Shown here: piece after piece, positions 9,957 to 20,431 of the stretch
How positions within the stretch are numbered: the stretch's first letter is position 1
Layout: every line of letters begins with the position of its first letter
Assembly (NCBI GenBank): GCA_036186865.1
Contig: AP025045.1
Location: 11,827,360-11,891,359 of the forward strand
DNA length: 64,000 bases
DNA from: Eustoma russellianum
Taxonomy: Eukaryota > Streptophyta > Magnoliopsida > Gentianales > Gentianaceae
Direction: 5' to 3'
Notes under the pieces: generated by a model
The model's database searches: none
Told to the model about the DNA's origin: nothing
The model's input: only the letters and a program-made list of their open reading frames with translations
Translations under genes and position numbers: made by a program

Positions 9957-11351
9957 TGATACGAATATGGTTCGTATGTTAATGTTGTCCCGATCTTTCT
10001 TCACTCTCCAAACGTCCTTCAAGCCTTGAATGTGATGGACAATGGTGACAAGCAACCACCTTCCTTTCAAGCCTCCAAATCCGTTTGGTTGGGTGTGTTT
10101 CAATCCTCCCATTCCAACCAGTCACTCCTAATCCTTGGATTGTGGATCACCAACAAGGAACACACAATCCTTAATTGGGTCTAGCCTTGATTTAGATATG
10201 TGTAAACCAAAGGAAAAACACAAACTTTTATTCAAGAAAACTCAAGAACAAAAGATAACATAAAACACTAGGGTTTTTAGTTCAAAGATGAAAAATAGTC
10301 TAACTACTCAAAGAAATGCTAAGTGATCTATATATATGATTACAAGTCTTGTAAGCCATCTCCACAAAAACGGCTAGGGCTTCTTGGAATCTCCCATGTT
10401 GGCGCCTCCTTCCTTGGATGTGCAAAAATCTGAATTTTGTTATTTTTGGTAAGTTCCCTTCTCTTGTCAAATCCACAATTATTGTCTCAATCATCAATTA
10501 TTGCATTATTATCATCCTTCTAGACTTGCCTTGTGCCTCCTTGGTCTTCCTTAAAAACGCCACTCACCCTTTTCCTTGTGACACAAGATCTAATTTTGGT
10601 AACTTCCTTTTTCTTGAGTTATCTCCTTATTTGCTCCCAAATCTTCAATTATGACTCCATGATTCATTCCAATCATTCCAATCTGATTTATGACATTCTA
10701 GAAGGTCTCTTAATTGCTCTTGATGATGCTAGGCGGCTGCACTCCCCACAAGCAAACCGAAAACCCTAAGTTGCACACTTGGGCTTGTTTTGGACTTCTT
10801 TCTTGCAGCTCTTGTATCTATTTTTGTGGACTGATTTTGACAAAACCCAAAACATGAAAGTTGCTCCAAATTAAGTCTACTTCAAGGTCCAGCTGGTTCC
10901 ATGCACTCCCAATCTCGTTTGAAAGCCCAAAATCACAAAACAGCCTTGTATGGACAAGCTTGGTCCAAATCTGAGAAGCCCTCCTTTCCAAAGCTCAAAA
11001 CGTTTGATCCAAGACTTGTAACACCTACAAAACACACTCATACACCAAACATAAGTATTCTAAACAAACTTTAAAAGAAGCAAACGAAAAGACAACTAAA
11101 AGCCACAGAAACGGCACCAACAAGCGGACTGACTATCATTGGATAATCAGTTCTTAAGCTCAACAATGAGCACCCATTTAGGAGGAACATCCATTGGTTC
11201 ATCTTGCACATGTTTGGTTAGAAAAGAGCCAACATCAAAACCAAGTTGAAAACCATTAATCCTCTTGGTTTGGCTCCTTGTCAACGGCCCCTTATGGTTA
11301 AGGGCACCTTGTGCAAGTTCCTCATTAGGGGGCTGCTCCTCAGCCTCATCA
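9957..11351 (-). repeat. 5' LTR of A1 (1395 bp)
   Basis: Minus strand runs from TGATGAGGCTG at 11351 to CGTATCA at 9957. Partner of 2567-3961. It supplies the promoter for A1. Confidence 0.95.
10329..10337 (-). promoter_or_regulatory. TATA-like element in A1 5' LTR
   Basis: An alternating TA run (ATATATATA) in the middle of the LTR, transcription leftward. The other A1 LTR has it at 2939-2947. In the A0 LTR the same place reads AATATATTT. Position suits an LTR promoter; not proven. Confidence 0.5.
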
Positions 11352-11356
11352 AAATC
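11352..11356. repeat. TSD of A1, right copy (AAATC)
   Basis: Directly follows A1 and precedes the resumed A0 LTR sequence; identical to 2562-2566. Confidence 0.95.
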
Positions 11357-12671
11357 CGTTTGGATTTATGTGTTTCAATCCGTCCAATCCAACCAGTCAC
11401 TCCTAATCCTTGGATTGTGGATCACCAACAAGGAACACACAATCCTTAATTGGGTCTAGCCTTGATTTAGATATGTGTAAACCAAAGGAAAAACACAAAC
11501 TTTTATTCAAGAAACTCAAGAACAAAAGATAATACAAAACCGTAGGGTTTTTTTAGTCTCAAAGATGAAAAACAGTCTAACTATCAAAAGAAATGCTAAG
11601 TGATCAATATATTTGATTACAAGCCTTGTTGGCCACTCCCAAAAACGGCTAGGGCATCTTGGAGTTCCCATGTTGGCGCCACTTCCTTCCTTGAGATGCA
11701 AAAATCAGCATTTGTTATTTTAGGTAAGTTTCTCTCTCTTGGCAAATCCTCAATTATTGTCTCAATCACCAATTATTGCATTATTAACCATCCTTCTAGA
11801 ACTTGCCTTGTGCCTCCAATTACCTCCATAACGCCTTCAACCTTCCTTGTGACACAAGATCTAATTTTGGTAACTTCCTCTTTCTTGAATTATCTCCTTA
11901 ATTGCTTCAAATCTTCAATTATGACTCCATAATTCATTCCAATCATACCAATCTGATTTATGACATTCTAGAAGGTCTCTTAATTGCCTTTGATGATGCT
12001 AGGCGGCTGCCATCCTCTCAAGAAGACCGAAAAACCCTAGTTTGCACAATTGGGCTTGTTTTGGACTTCTTCCTTGCAACTCTTGTAACTATTTTTGTGG
12101 ACTGATTTTGACAAAACCCAAAACATGAAATATGCTCTAAATTAAGTCTACTTCAAGGTCCAGCTGGTTCCATGCACGCCCAATCTCGCTTGAAAGCCCA
12201 AAACCCCAAAACAGCCTTGTATGGACAAGCTTGGTCCAAATCTGAGAAGCCCTCCTTTCCAAAGCTCAGGGCGTTTGATCCAAGACCTGTAACACCTACA
12301 AATCACACTCATACACCAAACATAAGTATTCTAAAACAAACTTTAAAAGAAGCAAACGAAAAGATAACTAAAAGCCACAGAAACGGCACCAACAAGCGGA
12401 CTGACTATCCTGCCCTCCCACCAACCCTTTAACTTATTTATTGACATTGAAAATCATTGGGTAATCAGTTCTTAAGCTCAACAATGAGCACCCATTTAGG
12501 AGGAACGTCCATTGGTTCATCTTGCACATGTTTGGTTAGAAAGGAGCCAACATCAAAAAACCAAGTTGAAGACAATTATTCCTCTTGGCTTGGCTCCTTG
12601 TCAAAGGCCCCTAATGGTTAAGGGCACCTTGTGCAAGCTCCTCATTAGGGGGCTGCTCCTCAGCCTCATCA
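11357..12671 (-). repeat. 5' LTR of A0, remainder (1315 bp)
   Basis: Continues the A0 LTR begun at 2442-2566 and ends at CCTCATCA, 12671. Related to the A1 LTRs with many substitutions and small indels, including a short extra stretch near 12410-12440. Total A0 LTR length is about 1440 bp. Confidence 0.92.
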
Positions 12672-13710
12672 ATACTCGAGACATTCTTGACTTATTCGTG
12701 AAAGTGTATTCTTGAATGTCTAGTTATTTTTAAGTCATGAATCTTAGTTGAAGTACTAAGTGCAAAGCATGAGAAATTAGTTGGTTTATAAAGGAAAGTA
12801 TTGGCATGTTGAGTGATTTTCTCTATGAATGTGTTACGTGCCTAACTTGAACATAGTATGAGACTTAGTCTTTACAAAACTGGACTGTTTTAGAGATTTG
12901 TTGAATAATGAACTAACTCTTGCTAGGAATGGACTTGATGAGGCATAAAAGGTATGAAAATGTCATGTTCTATGTGTAGTGACGAGGCTGTTTGGCGTGA
13001 GTTATGGTGTAACTTAAAGTGTATTATGAGACTTGAAATGCTCATGTTAACATGTGTACTTGGTTTTTAGCAAGTTATTATAGGGGATGAAGTTAGTTGA
13101 GAAATGCTTGAATAATAAAAGTGATGAAATGAAAGGTTCTCTGAAACTGGACAGTTTTGAGTAGCAATTTGTTTGGACTTAAAATGAATCTTAGGAGTGT
13201 GCAATTAGCTAAATTTTGGTGGGTTGGTAGCTTGATATGTGTGGTAAATTTGTGAGGTAGAAATTCTGTAAAAGAGCTTGTGGTTTGACTTCAATGGAAT
13301 TTTTAGTAAGAACAGGTCACTGCAGATTCTGCAGGTACCTAGACTAAGAATGATAATTAAATGATCCTTTTAAATATATCGAATTGCCTTGAAATTTTAA
13401 TTGTATTTAGCTAAGGCATAGATGTACATGTCCATGTAAGGAATTGGCTTGAAATTACTGTTTTAAGGGGTGACAACTGAGATGAATGTCACGGTACAAA
13501 ACTGGAAAACAGGGCAGTATGATGGCGTGTATTGTGAGGCCTTGATTTTGTTTATTTAGACTTGTATGTGATGTTTGGGCATCTAAATAATGTTCCTTAG
13601 TATGTTGGCTATGTTTTCCATGTGACAGTCCTAATTGAATAAGATTTTGTGGCCCTTGAAACTAAGGTAAGGCGTGTTGAGAAAAAGGGGTTTGAGTGAT
13701 TACAAAATGC

Positions 13711-13796
13711 ATGATTTAAATAACGTGTACTAAAGAAATGCATGACATATTTTATGATTTAAATAACGTGTACTAAAGAAATGCATGACATGTTTT
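13711..13796. repeat. 43-bp direct tandem duplication
   Basis: Two head-to-tail copies (13711-13753, 13754-13796) starting ATGATTTAAATAACG; nearly identical. Confidence 0.9.
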
Positions 13797-13997
13797 AAAG
13801 CTTACATCAAATGGCAAACATTTGTTGTGTTTGAACTATTTTCAGGTGTCGCCATTAATGAACTAAACTAGTTCATTAAGTGAAGTACTTAGTTAAATGA
13901 ACTAAGTAGTTCACTAAATGAAGATGTATTTGGAAAAGGCACAAAGACAACAAATTGAAGAATGGAAAGTCTCCTTCCTCCTTTAATCACACGTTTT

Positions 13998-13999
<2 letters not shown>

Positions 14000-14045
<46 letters not shown>
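14000..14045. repeat. (TA)n microsatellite
   Basis: About 46 bp of uninterrupted TA dinucleotides. Confidence 0.97.
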
Positions 14046-14048
<3 letters not shown>

Positions 14049-14940
14049 GATTTTTTTAAAAAAAGACACTATACACATATATTCCAACGTACTACCGACA
14101 CGTTATATATTTTACGAACGTATGTTAACGTCACACAACTATACTTACCTCATATTTATGAGTATATTCAGGTCTTATATCATTTGATATAAGTCATGGT
14201 GATGAAAAAATTATTACGACATGTTACAAGGTTCTAAACCAAAAATTGTCGCATCGGGTGACAACCGAAACTTCGCTAACGTGTCACGTACTTGCCATAT
14301 ATAGATGGCCAGCCCCTACGCTTCAAAAATGGCCACAAATTTTGTGGCTTAAAAGGTATATACAGCCATAAAATCATTCCATGTTGGCACACACAAATCA
14401 CCCTCAATTAAGGCCAAATCGTGAAAATTTCAAATTCAACATTTTAGCACATGGGGCGCCACTTACACTCAGCCTTTAGAGCTGAATATTTAAGTTATTC
14501 TATGTATATTATGTGTGACATATATATATATATAACATGTGCAAAAAGTTTGAATTCAATCGGAGAAAAATCGCGAAATCGACAAAAGTCAAAAATTCAG
14601 TTTTCTACGAACACGACACATGGAACGTTTTTGTCATGACATATAACATGTATATAGACACTTTTTACATATTCAATACATTATAAAGTGTTCTAGAAAA
14701 ATCAATTTAGGGTTGATTGGAATATACCATATGTGTATAATTATTGTGCACTATTTAATAAAGTTTGCAAAAAATAAAATTCAGCACATGCCAAGCCTTG
14801 TCACTCGCCTAGCTCAGCTTTGATGGAGCCTATGTGGAGCTTAGTTGGCATCTTGATTGGCCAAGAATGAAGTATACAAGGTTCGTGACATAAAAAGGGA
14901 GCTACACAAGTTAATGTTTCAAACTATGTCACATTTGTGA

Positions 14941-14964
14941 CACATGCTGAAAATTCAGCATGTG
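14941..14964. repeat. Inverted repeat, 11-bp arms, AA spacer
   Basis: Arms CACATGCTGAA and TTCAGCATGTG around AA, followed about 8 bp on by GGCTGGCCGATTTT. Related to the perfect palindrome at 15077. Confidence 0.85.
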
Positions 14965-15076
14965 TAAATAAGGCTGGCCGATTTTATGTACTAAATGGTG
15001 AATTATTTACTTCCTTAATTTAAATGGATTGATTGGATGATAAAATGACAATAATTTGAATGTGTCTTTAATAGTG

Positions 15077-15102
15077 CACATGCTGAAAATTTTCAGCATG
15101 TG
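15077..15102. repeat. Perfect 26-bp palindrome
   Basis: Arm CACATGCTGAAAA and its exact complement, no spacer, followed by GGTTGGCCGATTTT. With 14941-14964 it forms a diverged duplication of about 136-bp period. Confidence 0.9.
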
Positions 15103-15499
15103 AGAAATGGTTGGCCGATTTTTTTAATGAAAATGGTGATCAATTCGTCTTGCAAATTTTATGGGATTGATCATATGACTTATGGAAATGTTTTAACCAC
15201 TAATTGTCACATGTTTTTAAGTGATATTTCAGATTTATACAGTCATCAAATGATGACAACTCTTATGCAATCAATGAGTGTCAAGTAAGCAAGGCCAAGA
15301 TGATCATCCAATGAAGTGGTGCCAAGTAAGCAAGTTGATGTCACAATTATACAAGGTATTCTTCCAAGGACTTAAAAGATAATTTCCAAGGGGAAGAATA
15401 GCAAGAAGAGGGTGGCCACATTTGTTAAATAGAGGAGAAGAAGAGCAAATCAAATACAAGACAAGTCTTACAATTCCAAGAGGCAAAAACGTTTTCATA

Positions 15500-16503
15500 C
15501 TCTACTTCTTCTACACTTCTTTCTTCTTCTCTCTCAAAGCCTATTGTATTCATATTCATACATATTGTATATGCTTCATATAAACCACCATACACGCAAT
15601 ATTGTTGTAAAAGATTGATCAACGTGATCAATCTTTCATCCGCTCGGTGTTGGTGTTCGTGATCATTGTGATTGCTTGTAAGGTTTGTAAGGGGTTGGAG
15701 TTGGTGTATAACTCCATCAAACCTGTGTGGTAAGGTGTTGTTTGTTGTTTGTTGTTTGTTATTTAGTGATAACTGAGGAAGGTGTACTCGAAGACTCGAG
15801 TAGGTTTATTTAACCGAACCAGTATAAAAATCATTGTGTTCTTCACTTTTCTGCACTTACTTTCAGTTTCCAGCACAGTGCATCATTTTCATCACGATCT
15901 TAAACACATCAAATGAATTTAAAAAATCACGAAACTTTCTAGAAACATAGCCACACGTTTTAAGTTTCATTTGGCGCAAGTGTCAACCCTTTTGGACAAG
16001 TATAAGTCATCCAAACGTCAAAAGTTCTGAGACTAGTGCAGTCTGATTTTCAGGCTTGCAAAGGTTGAGACTTTAAACGTATTTGACTAACTTCCCAGAG
16101 GAATTTTTCAAAACTGTTTCAACCCAGTTAAATAAACATAAGGGATTTTTCAATAAATTTGCAGATCATTTGGAGCCACGGTTTAATCAGAATAAATTTT
16201 CAAGTCAGACTACTGTTTCTGGCAGATTTACGCAATCTGACCACAAACAATTTTTCAAAGGGTTAAAGGTTGAATTTTGATCTGAAATTTTTAGGAGATA
16301 CTCAAAACATATGAGACTAAAATCTCTCCAAATTTCAGAATTTTTGAAGACCTGTAACCTGGGTTTTAAAACGTTTCAAAACAAGTCCTGAAAACAGAAA
16401 CTTTTTTCAGAAGTTGGGTTTTTGGATTAAAACAATTTTAAAAACCAAATTTTCTGCACCCACTATTCAACCCCCCTTCTAGTGTTGCCTTGAAGGTCCT
16501 ACA
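15500..16503 (+). repeat. Probable 5' LTR (3' part) of SIRE-like copia element; start unknown
   Basis: No gene. Before the copia gag lies a C-rich end (ATTCAACCCCCCTTCTAGTG, ending CCTACA near 16503), typical of SIRE/Maximus LTR ends. The left limit given here is arbitrary; no second LTR is in the window. Confidence 0.5.
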
Positions 16504-16505
16504 AG

Positions 16506-16515
16506 TGATCAGAGC
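16506..16515 (+). promoter_or_regulatory. Degenerate primer binding site of copia element
   Basis: TGATCAGAGC followed by AGGCAC. This is the iMet PBS with two bases missing, at the right distance after the LTR end. Confidence 0.6.
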
Positions 16516-16555
16516 AGGCACACTCACAACCAAAAGATCCAATGATCTAAATTGG

Positions 16556-17359
16556 ATGGCAACCACTAGCTTTAAAACCGAGCAAGAAGGTATGTCTAGT
16601 CAAAGGCCTCCTCTTTTTGATGGTGAGTCCTTTATTCAATGGAAGTTAAGAATGAAGCTTATGGCTATTGATATTGATCTATGGTCCATCATAGAAGACG
16701 ATCCATTTTTTCCGTCAAAATTATCTACTGCAGATGGAGTCACTCTAGAGGTTGTTAAGTCAAAACAAGAGTATACTAGTGATGACAAAAACAGACTAAG
16801 CATGAATGCTAGAGCCATGCAATTACTTTTAAATGGGCTAAGTAAAAGTGAATCTAGCTATGTGTCTAATTGCTCTAGCGTTCAAGAAATGTGGAGAATT
16901 CTTGAGATGAAACACGAAGGGACTAGCCAAGTAAAGGAGTCCAAGATTAATATGCTTATGTCTACACTTGAGTCCTTTAAATTATTGCCAAATGAGTCTA
17001 TTGTCGATATGGATCTACGCTTGACTAACATTTATAATTGTCTTGAGTCTCTTGGCAAAGCTTTCTCTACGCAGGAAAAGGTCCAAAAGGTACTACGAAG
17101 CCTTCCATCCGAATGGGACCCTAAAATGACGGCTATAGAAGAAAGCAAAGAAACCAAATCAATAAAAATGGAGGAACTAATTGGATCACTAAAGGTATAT
17201 GAAAACAAACTCACTATAAGGAAATCGGAATCAACGCCGAAACAAGGTAAGACTATTGCTTTTAAATCAAATGAATACATCTCTACTACTTCCGATCACG
17301 TAGATGATAGTGATTCCGAATTAGACAATGATGACTTAATACTATTGGCTAAAATTTGA
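16556..17359 (+). pseudogene. Copia (SIRE-type) Gag, N-terminal part
   Basis: UBN2/DUF4219-type plant copia Gag. The start is the ATG at 16556 (M-A-T-T-S-F-K), about 40 bases after the PBS; the frame is open upstream through the PBS, which is not coding. Seen: R-P-P-L-F-D-G-E-S-F-I-Q-W-K, the W-x-I-I-E segment, a long helical region to about residue 230 and an acidic end (D-D-S-D-S-E-L-D-N-D-D). The frame stops at 17357-17359, at an A/T run where the nucleocapsid continues in the next frame, so a one-base indel separates the two. Confidence 0.88.
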
Positions 17360-18249
17360 GAAAATTCATGAGAAAGTTATTTAAAAACAAATCTAAGGCT
17401 ACTTCCACTAAAAGAAATAAAAATAAAACAAATGACAAGGACGTAAAATGCTACGAATGCAGGAAACTTGGACATTTATCTTATGACTGTCCTAACAAGG
17501 ACAAACAAACAAACAAACACCTTAACAAGGATCGGACCAAAAATAGACTCGTCTCAGAACCCAAACAAAGGAGAAGAGCTCTCAAGGCCTCCACTTGGAG
17601 TGACACATCTGACTCTGAGACTGATACAGAAGAGGAGACGGCACAAGTATGCTTTGTATCCAAAGCATCAAACGAGGTATCTTCTGATTCTGACTCTGAC
17701 TCTGAACCCTCATATGATGACCTTTTCAGTCAATATTTAGAATTGCACAAATTCACTAAGACTCTCGCAAAAGAGAAGAAGCGATTAATTGAAGACAAGA
17801 AGTTGTTAGAATCTTCTAACACGAATCTTGTTTCTCAATTAAACGATTCAAAAGAAGAGTCGTCATGCATCATCAATGCATTAAAGTCTGAGATCTCATC
17901 ATTAACTACTCATAATAATGAAATGAAATCTGAGATTTCAAATTTAAAATCAAGGAACACAGATTTAGAGAAGATGATGAAACAATTTGACACGGGATCT
18001 AATATGCTAGATCGCATTATTTTATCACAAAAATATGATAGTGATAAAACCAAATTCGGATACATTGAGACAAACGAAGTATCAATTAAACCAACCAAAT
18101 TCGTTTTGTCTAAGAAAGTAGACACACATAAGGCATACATAGCGCCTAAGATGCGCAAACACCGCCTCTCCCCTCATCTCGTCACACCTCTTCCTCATAT
18201 CATACAAAATATAATTATGTGTCATATAGATATGAGAAGAAACCAGTGA
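17356..18249 (+). pseudogene. Copia Gag, nucleocapsid and coiled-coil part
   Basis: Continues Gag in another frame; the apparent start is a TTG and not a real start. Basic N-terminus, CCHC knuckle C-Y-E-C-x4-H-x4-C at residues 32-45, S/D-rich acidic stretch, then a long heptad-like region (about residues 130-215) typical of SIRE Gag. After about 18165 the frame shifts again and the last 30 or so codons are out of frame. Confidence 0.82.
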
Positions 18250-18587
18250 TGCATACACGACATTCATTCCATACATCTAAATCACGCACTATGCACACTA
18301 ACACTAGAACATATCAAAAACGCACACCATATAATGCGCATAAGGGGATTCTCGGCCAAAGGCCTAACTTTTTCTCACCCCATGTCTACTACATCGCTCC
18401 TTCATCTACAGTCTTACCATTTGCTAGACCGAGAAGGATCACACAAGTATGGGTACCGAAAGGTACTTTTACTAAGAGGTTAATAACTAACTCGCAAGGA
18501 CTCAAAATTAAAAGGGTACCTAAATCATTGTTGTACATTGCAGGGAACCCATACATCAAAAGACACATACATCAAGTGGTTCATTGA
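18219..18587 (+). pseudogene. Copia Gag-Pol linker fragment
   Basis: Third frame. It contains Q-V-W-V-P-K-G, a landmark of SIRE polyproteins just before the protease. Basic and His/Tyr-rich. Ends at a stop at 18585. Confidence 0.7.
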
Positions 18588-18687
18588 CAGTGGTTGCTCG
18601 AGGCACATAACGGGTGACCTGAGCTTGTTCACAAAGTTGAAGAAGGTCACAAAAAGACGGATCGGTGACCTTTGGAGACAACAATGA
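18574..18687 (+). pseudogene. Copia protease fragment
   Basis: Another frame reads K-W-F-I-D-S-G-C-S-R-H-I-T-G-D; the catalytic aspartate of D-S-G is at 18586-18588. The frame ends at 18685 and the domain continues from 18665 in a different frame. Confidence 0.8.
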
Positions 18688-18916
18688 AAGAAGAATCATT
18701 AGAAAAGGTACAATCGGAAGCCCAAGTACCCTTCAAATCTCCAACGTCTTCCTAGTAAGTAACTTATCCTATAATCTTCTTAGCATCTCACAATTTATTG
18801 ACAACGGTTTTGATGTGTGTTTTACTCATCCATATTTTAATATAATAAATAAAAATGGAGAAGTAGTATTAAAAGGAAAAGAGGGAAGGAAACATTTTTA
18901 CGCTTTCTATGGATGA
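18665..18916 (+). pseudogene. Copia protease C-terminal / pre-integrase fragment
   Basis: Encodes V-S-N-L-S-Y-N-L-L-S-I-S-Q and D-V-C-F, the usual segment between copia protease and integrase, ending at a stop at 18914. Confidence 0.78.
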
Positions 18917-18949
18917 CATGTTGGACGCTAAGGTTAAGTGTTTTATATC

Positions 18950-19301
18950 AAATGAAACTAACGTTAATTTGTGGCATAGACGCTTAGGACACATTGGCAT
19001 TTGTACACTTGAAAAACTTCAATGAAAGAACTTAATACGAGGATTGCCTAAACTTGATTTAGACAACTTTCAGTTGTGTGAATCTTGTATCAAAGGCAAA
19101 CAAACACGTGAGTCACTTAAACCTAAAAATGAAATAAGCACGTCTAGAGTTTTGGAATTATTACACATTGATTTGTTTGGTCTTGGCCGCACTACGAGTC
19201 TCGGTGGACATCATTATGCATGTGTTATTGTTGATGATTTTTTGGCTATACTTGGACTTTGTTTCTTGCAAATAAAGATGATAGTGCCATTGAGATTGTG
19301 A
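18950..19301 (+). pseudogene. Copia GAG-pre-integrase and integrase N-terminal fragment
   Basis: L-W-H-R-R-L-G-H and C-E-S-C form the HHCC finger, interrupted by a TGA at about 19022. H-I-D-L-F-G carries the first catalytic aspartate and V-D-D-F the second region. After V-D-D-F the frame is lost near 19245. Confidence 0.8.
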
Positions 19302-19589
19302 AACTAATAAAACAACTTGAAAATCAATATGGTCTAAATGTGAAAAAGATTAGAATGACAGAGGCGATGAATTTAAAAACAAGGACATGATTGCATTTTG
19401 CGAAGAAAAAGGAATCAAACACGAGTTTTCGCCACCTAGAACTCCAAAACTAAATGGAGTAGTAGAAACAAAGAATAGGACACTACAAGAAATCGTTAGA
19501 ACCATGTTGTGTGAAAATAAATTGCCTTGATTCTTGTGGGCGGAATCCGTAAATTGTGCATGCTATATAGTTAATCGTTTGTCTATTAG
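19302..19589 (+). pseudogene. Copia integrase core fragment, cut by B3
   Basis: Shifted frames show F-C-E-E-K-G-I-K-H-E-F-S-P-P and N-G-V-V-E-T-K-N-R-T-L-Q-E, the region with the catalytic glutamate. A TGA replaces the Trp codon near 19530. The reading ends at C-Y-I-V-N-R-L-S at the B3 LTR edge. Confidence 0.8.
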
Positions 19590-19767
19590 TGATGAGCCAA
19601 ATAAAGGCTAGAAAACGTTTCCAAGACTTTGTCTCCTATTCCAAATTGATTTGAACCTTGGCTATGGCAAAGAACATCATAATGACACCCCTTGAACTGT
19701 AACCGTTTGTTCTTGGCTCAATTTATGCCAACACCTCTTCCTCTTTGGCATTCCAACAAATCTAAAA
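19590..19767 (-). repeat. 3' LTR of B3, distal fragment (178 bp)
   Basis: Plus strand starts TGATGAGCCAAATAAAGG. It ends at TCTAAAA, where B2 begins with the same LTR start. It resumes at 62213 with CCTCATTGAGACCC, exactly the continuation seen in the B2 LTR. Confidence 0.9.
19763..19767. repeat. TSD of B2, left copy (TAAAA)
   Basis: Matches 62208-62212 on the far side of B2, 42 kb away. Confidence 0.9.
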
Positions 19768-20391
19768 TGATGAGCCAAATAAAGGCTAGAAAACGTTTCC
19801 AAGACTTTGTCTTCTATTCCAAACTGATTTGAACCTCGACTATGGCAAAGAACATCACAATGACACCCCTTGAACTGTAACCGTTTGTCTTTGGCTCAAT
19901 TCATGCCAACACCTCTTCCTCTTTGGCATTCCAACACATCTAAAACCTCATTGAGACCCTAAGATGCTGTAAACCAAAAATGAAGTAAATACTAACAAGT
20001 TCTAGGCTATGAACTTGAAAGAAACCGATTAGTGGTTTAAACTTCAACTAGAAAAGTTGAGAATTCCTTAAAGGAAATTTTGATTGAAATATGTTTGAAA
20101 TTGTGTTTTTTGTACATTCAGCTTCTTAACCTACTTATAACAACGAAAATTTACAAAGAGTACAAGTTTTAAAGTACAAAGTACAAGATTAAAAATGACA
20201 TGCTTGCTTGGTAACTTCTTTGAACAATTTTGGTTCCAAGAAAGCTGAATTTTGTTGCCGTGCTTCCATGCTTGGTCTCAGCCACAATACTTGATCAATT
20301 TTGATTGGATAATACTTTGAACAACTTGGTTTGAATTGCCTTTGATTGGTTGCAAGTTTGGCTTTGAATTTCCAAGTGAATTATGCCTTAA
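19768..20391 (-). repeat. 3' LTR of B2, truncated
   Basis: Matches the 5' LTR of B2 (61003 onward) until GAATTATGCCTTAA, then jumps straight into gag. The LTR part next to the PPT, the PPT and pol are missing. Confidence 0.85.
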
Positions 20392-20395
20392 GCAG

Positions 20396-20431
20396 AGGGC
20401 TGTCTTGTTCTTCTCCTGGTGTTCTTCAAAT
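20396..20431 (-). pseudogene. B2 gag stub left of D2
   Basis: 36 bases match the B1 gag around 35950-35985 (the R-R-R-T-R-Q-P-P region of Gag). Gag continues at 29538 across D2. Confidence 0.8.

Larger units (their letters stand above)
2567..11351 (-). mobile_element. Element A1: complete, apparently intact Ty3/gypsy retrotransposon
   Basis: An 8785-bp minus-strand element: 3' LTR 2567-3961, PPT, gag-pol 3891-8723, leader, PBS 9943-9954, 5' LTR 9957-11351, TSD AAATC on both sides. Both LTRs are 1395 bp. By eye I found three substitutions (near 2622, 2722 and 3272, against 10012, 10112 and 10662), so insertion is recent. It landed in the 5' LTR of its sibling A0. The Gag type, iMet PBS and an LTR-encoded tail after the integrase suggest a CRM-like chromovirus. 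No chromodomain is seen. Confidence 0.95.
1..12671 (-). mobile_element. Element A0: Ty3/gypsy LTR retrotransposon, left-truncated by window edge
   Basis: Minus-strand gypsy element. The window holds part of gag (1-1247), the leader, the PBS (2428-2439) and the 5' LTR in two pieces (2442-2566 and 11357-12671), split by the insertion of sister element A1 (2567-11351). The LTR runs from TGATACG at 2442 to the CCTCATCA that ends at 12671. The flank ATACT (12672-12676) is the expected TSD, but its partner lies outside the window. The A0 gag is very close to that of A1, so the two are subfamily siblings. The A0 LTR differs more from the A1 LTRs than those two differ from each other, as expected for the older host element. 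Confidence 0.93.
12672..15500. other. Non-coding AT-rich DNA between A0 and the copia element
   Basis: No convincing coding region. It holds the presumed A0 TSD (ATACT, 12672-12676), a 43-bp tandem duplication, a TA microsatellite and two palindromic repeats. Some of the right part may be the U3 of the copia LTR, whose start I cannot fix. Confidence 0.6.
16503..19589 (+). mobile_element. SIRE-like Ty1/copia element, decayed, cut by gypsy insertion at 19589
   Basis: Plus-strand copia internal region in copia order: Gag, CCHC, protease, GAG-pre-integrase, integrase. At least five frameshifts or stops interrupt it. At 19589 it stops inside the integrase, where the B3 LTR begins; its RT and RNase H should lie beyond the right window edge. 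It is the oldest host layer of the right-hand nest. Confidence 0.88.
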
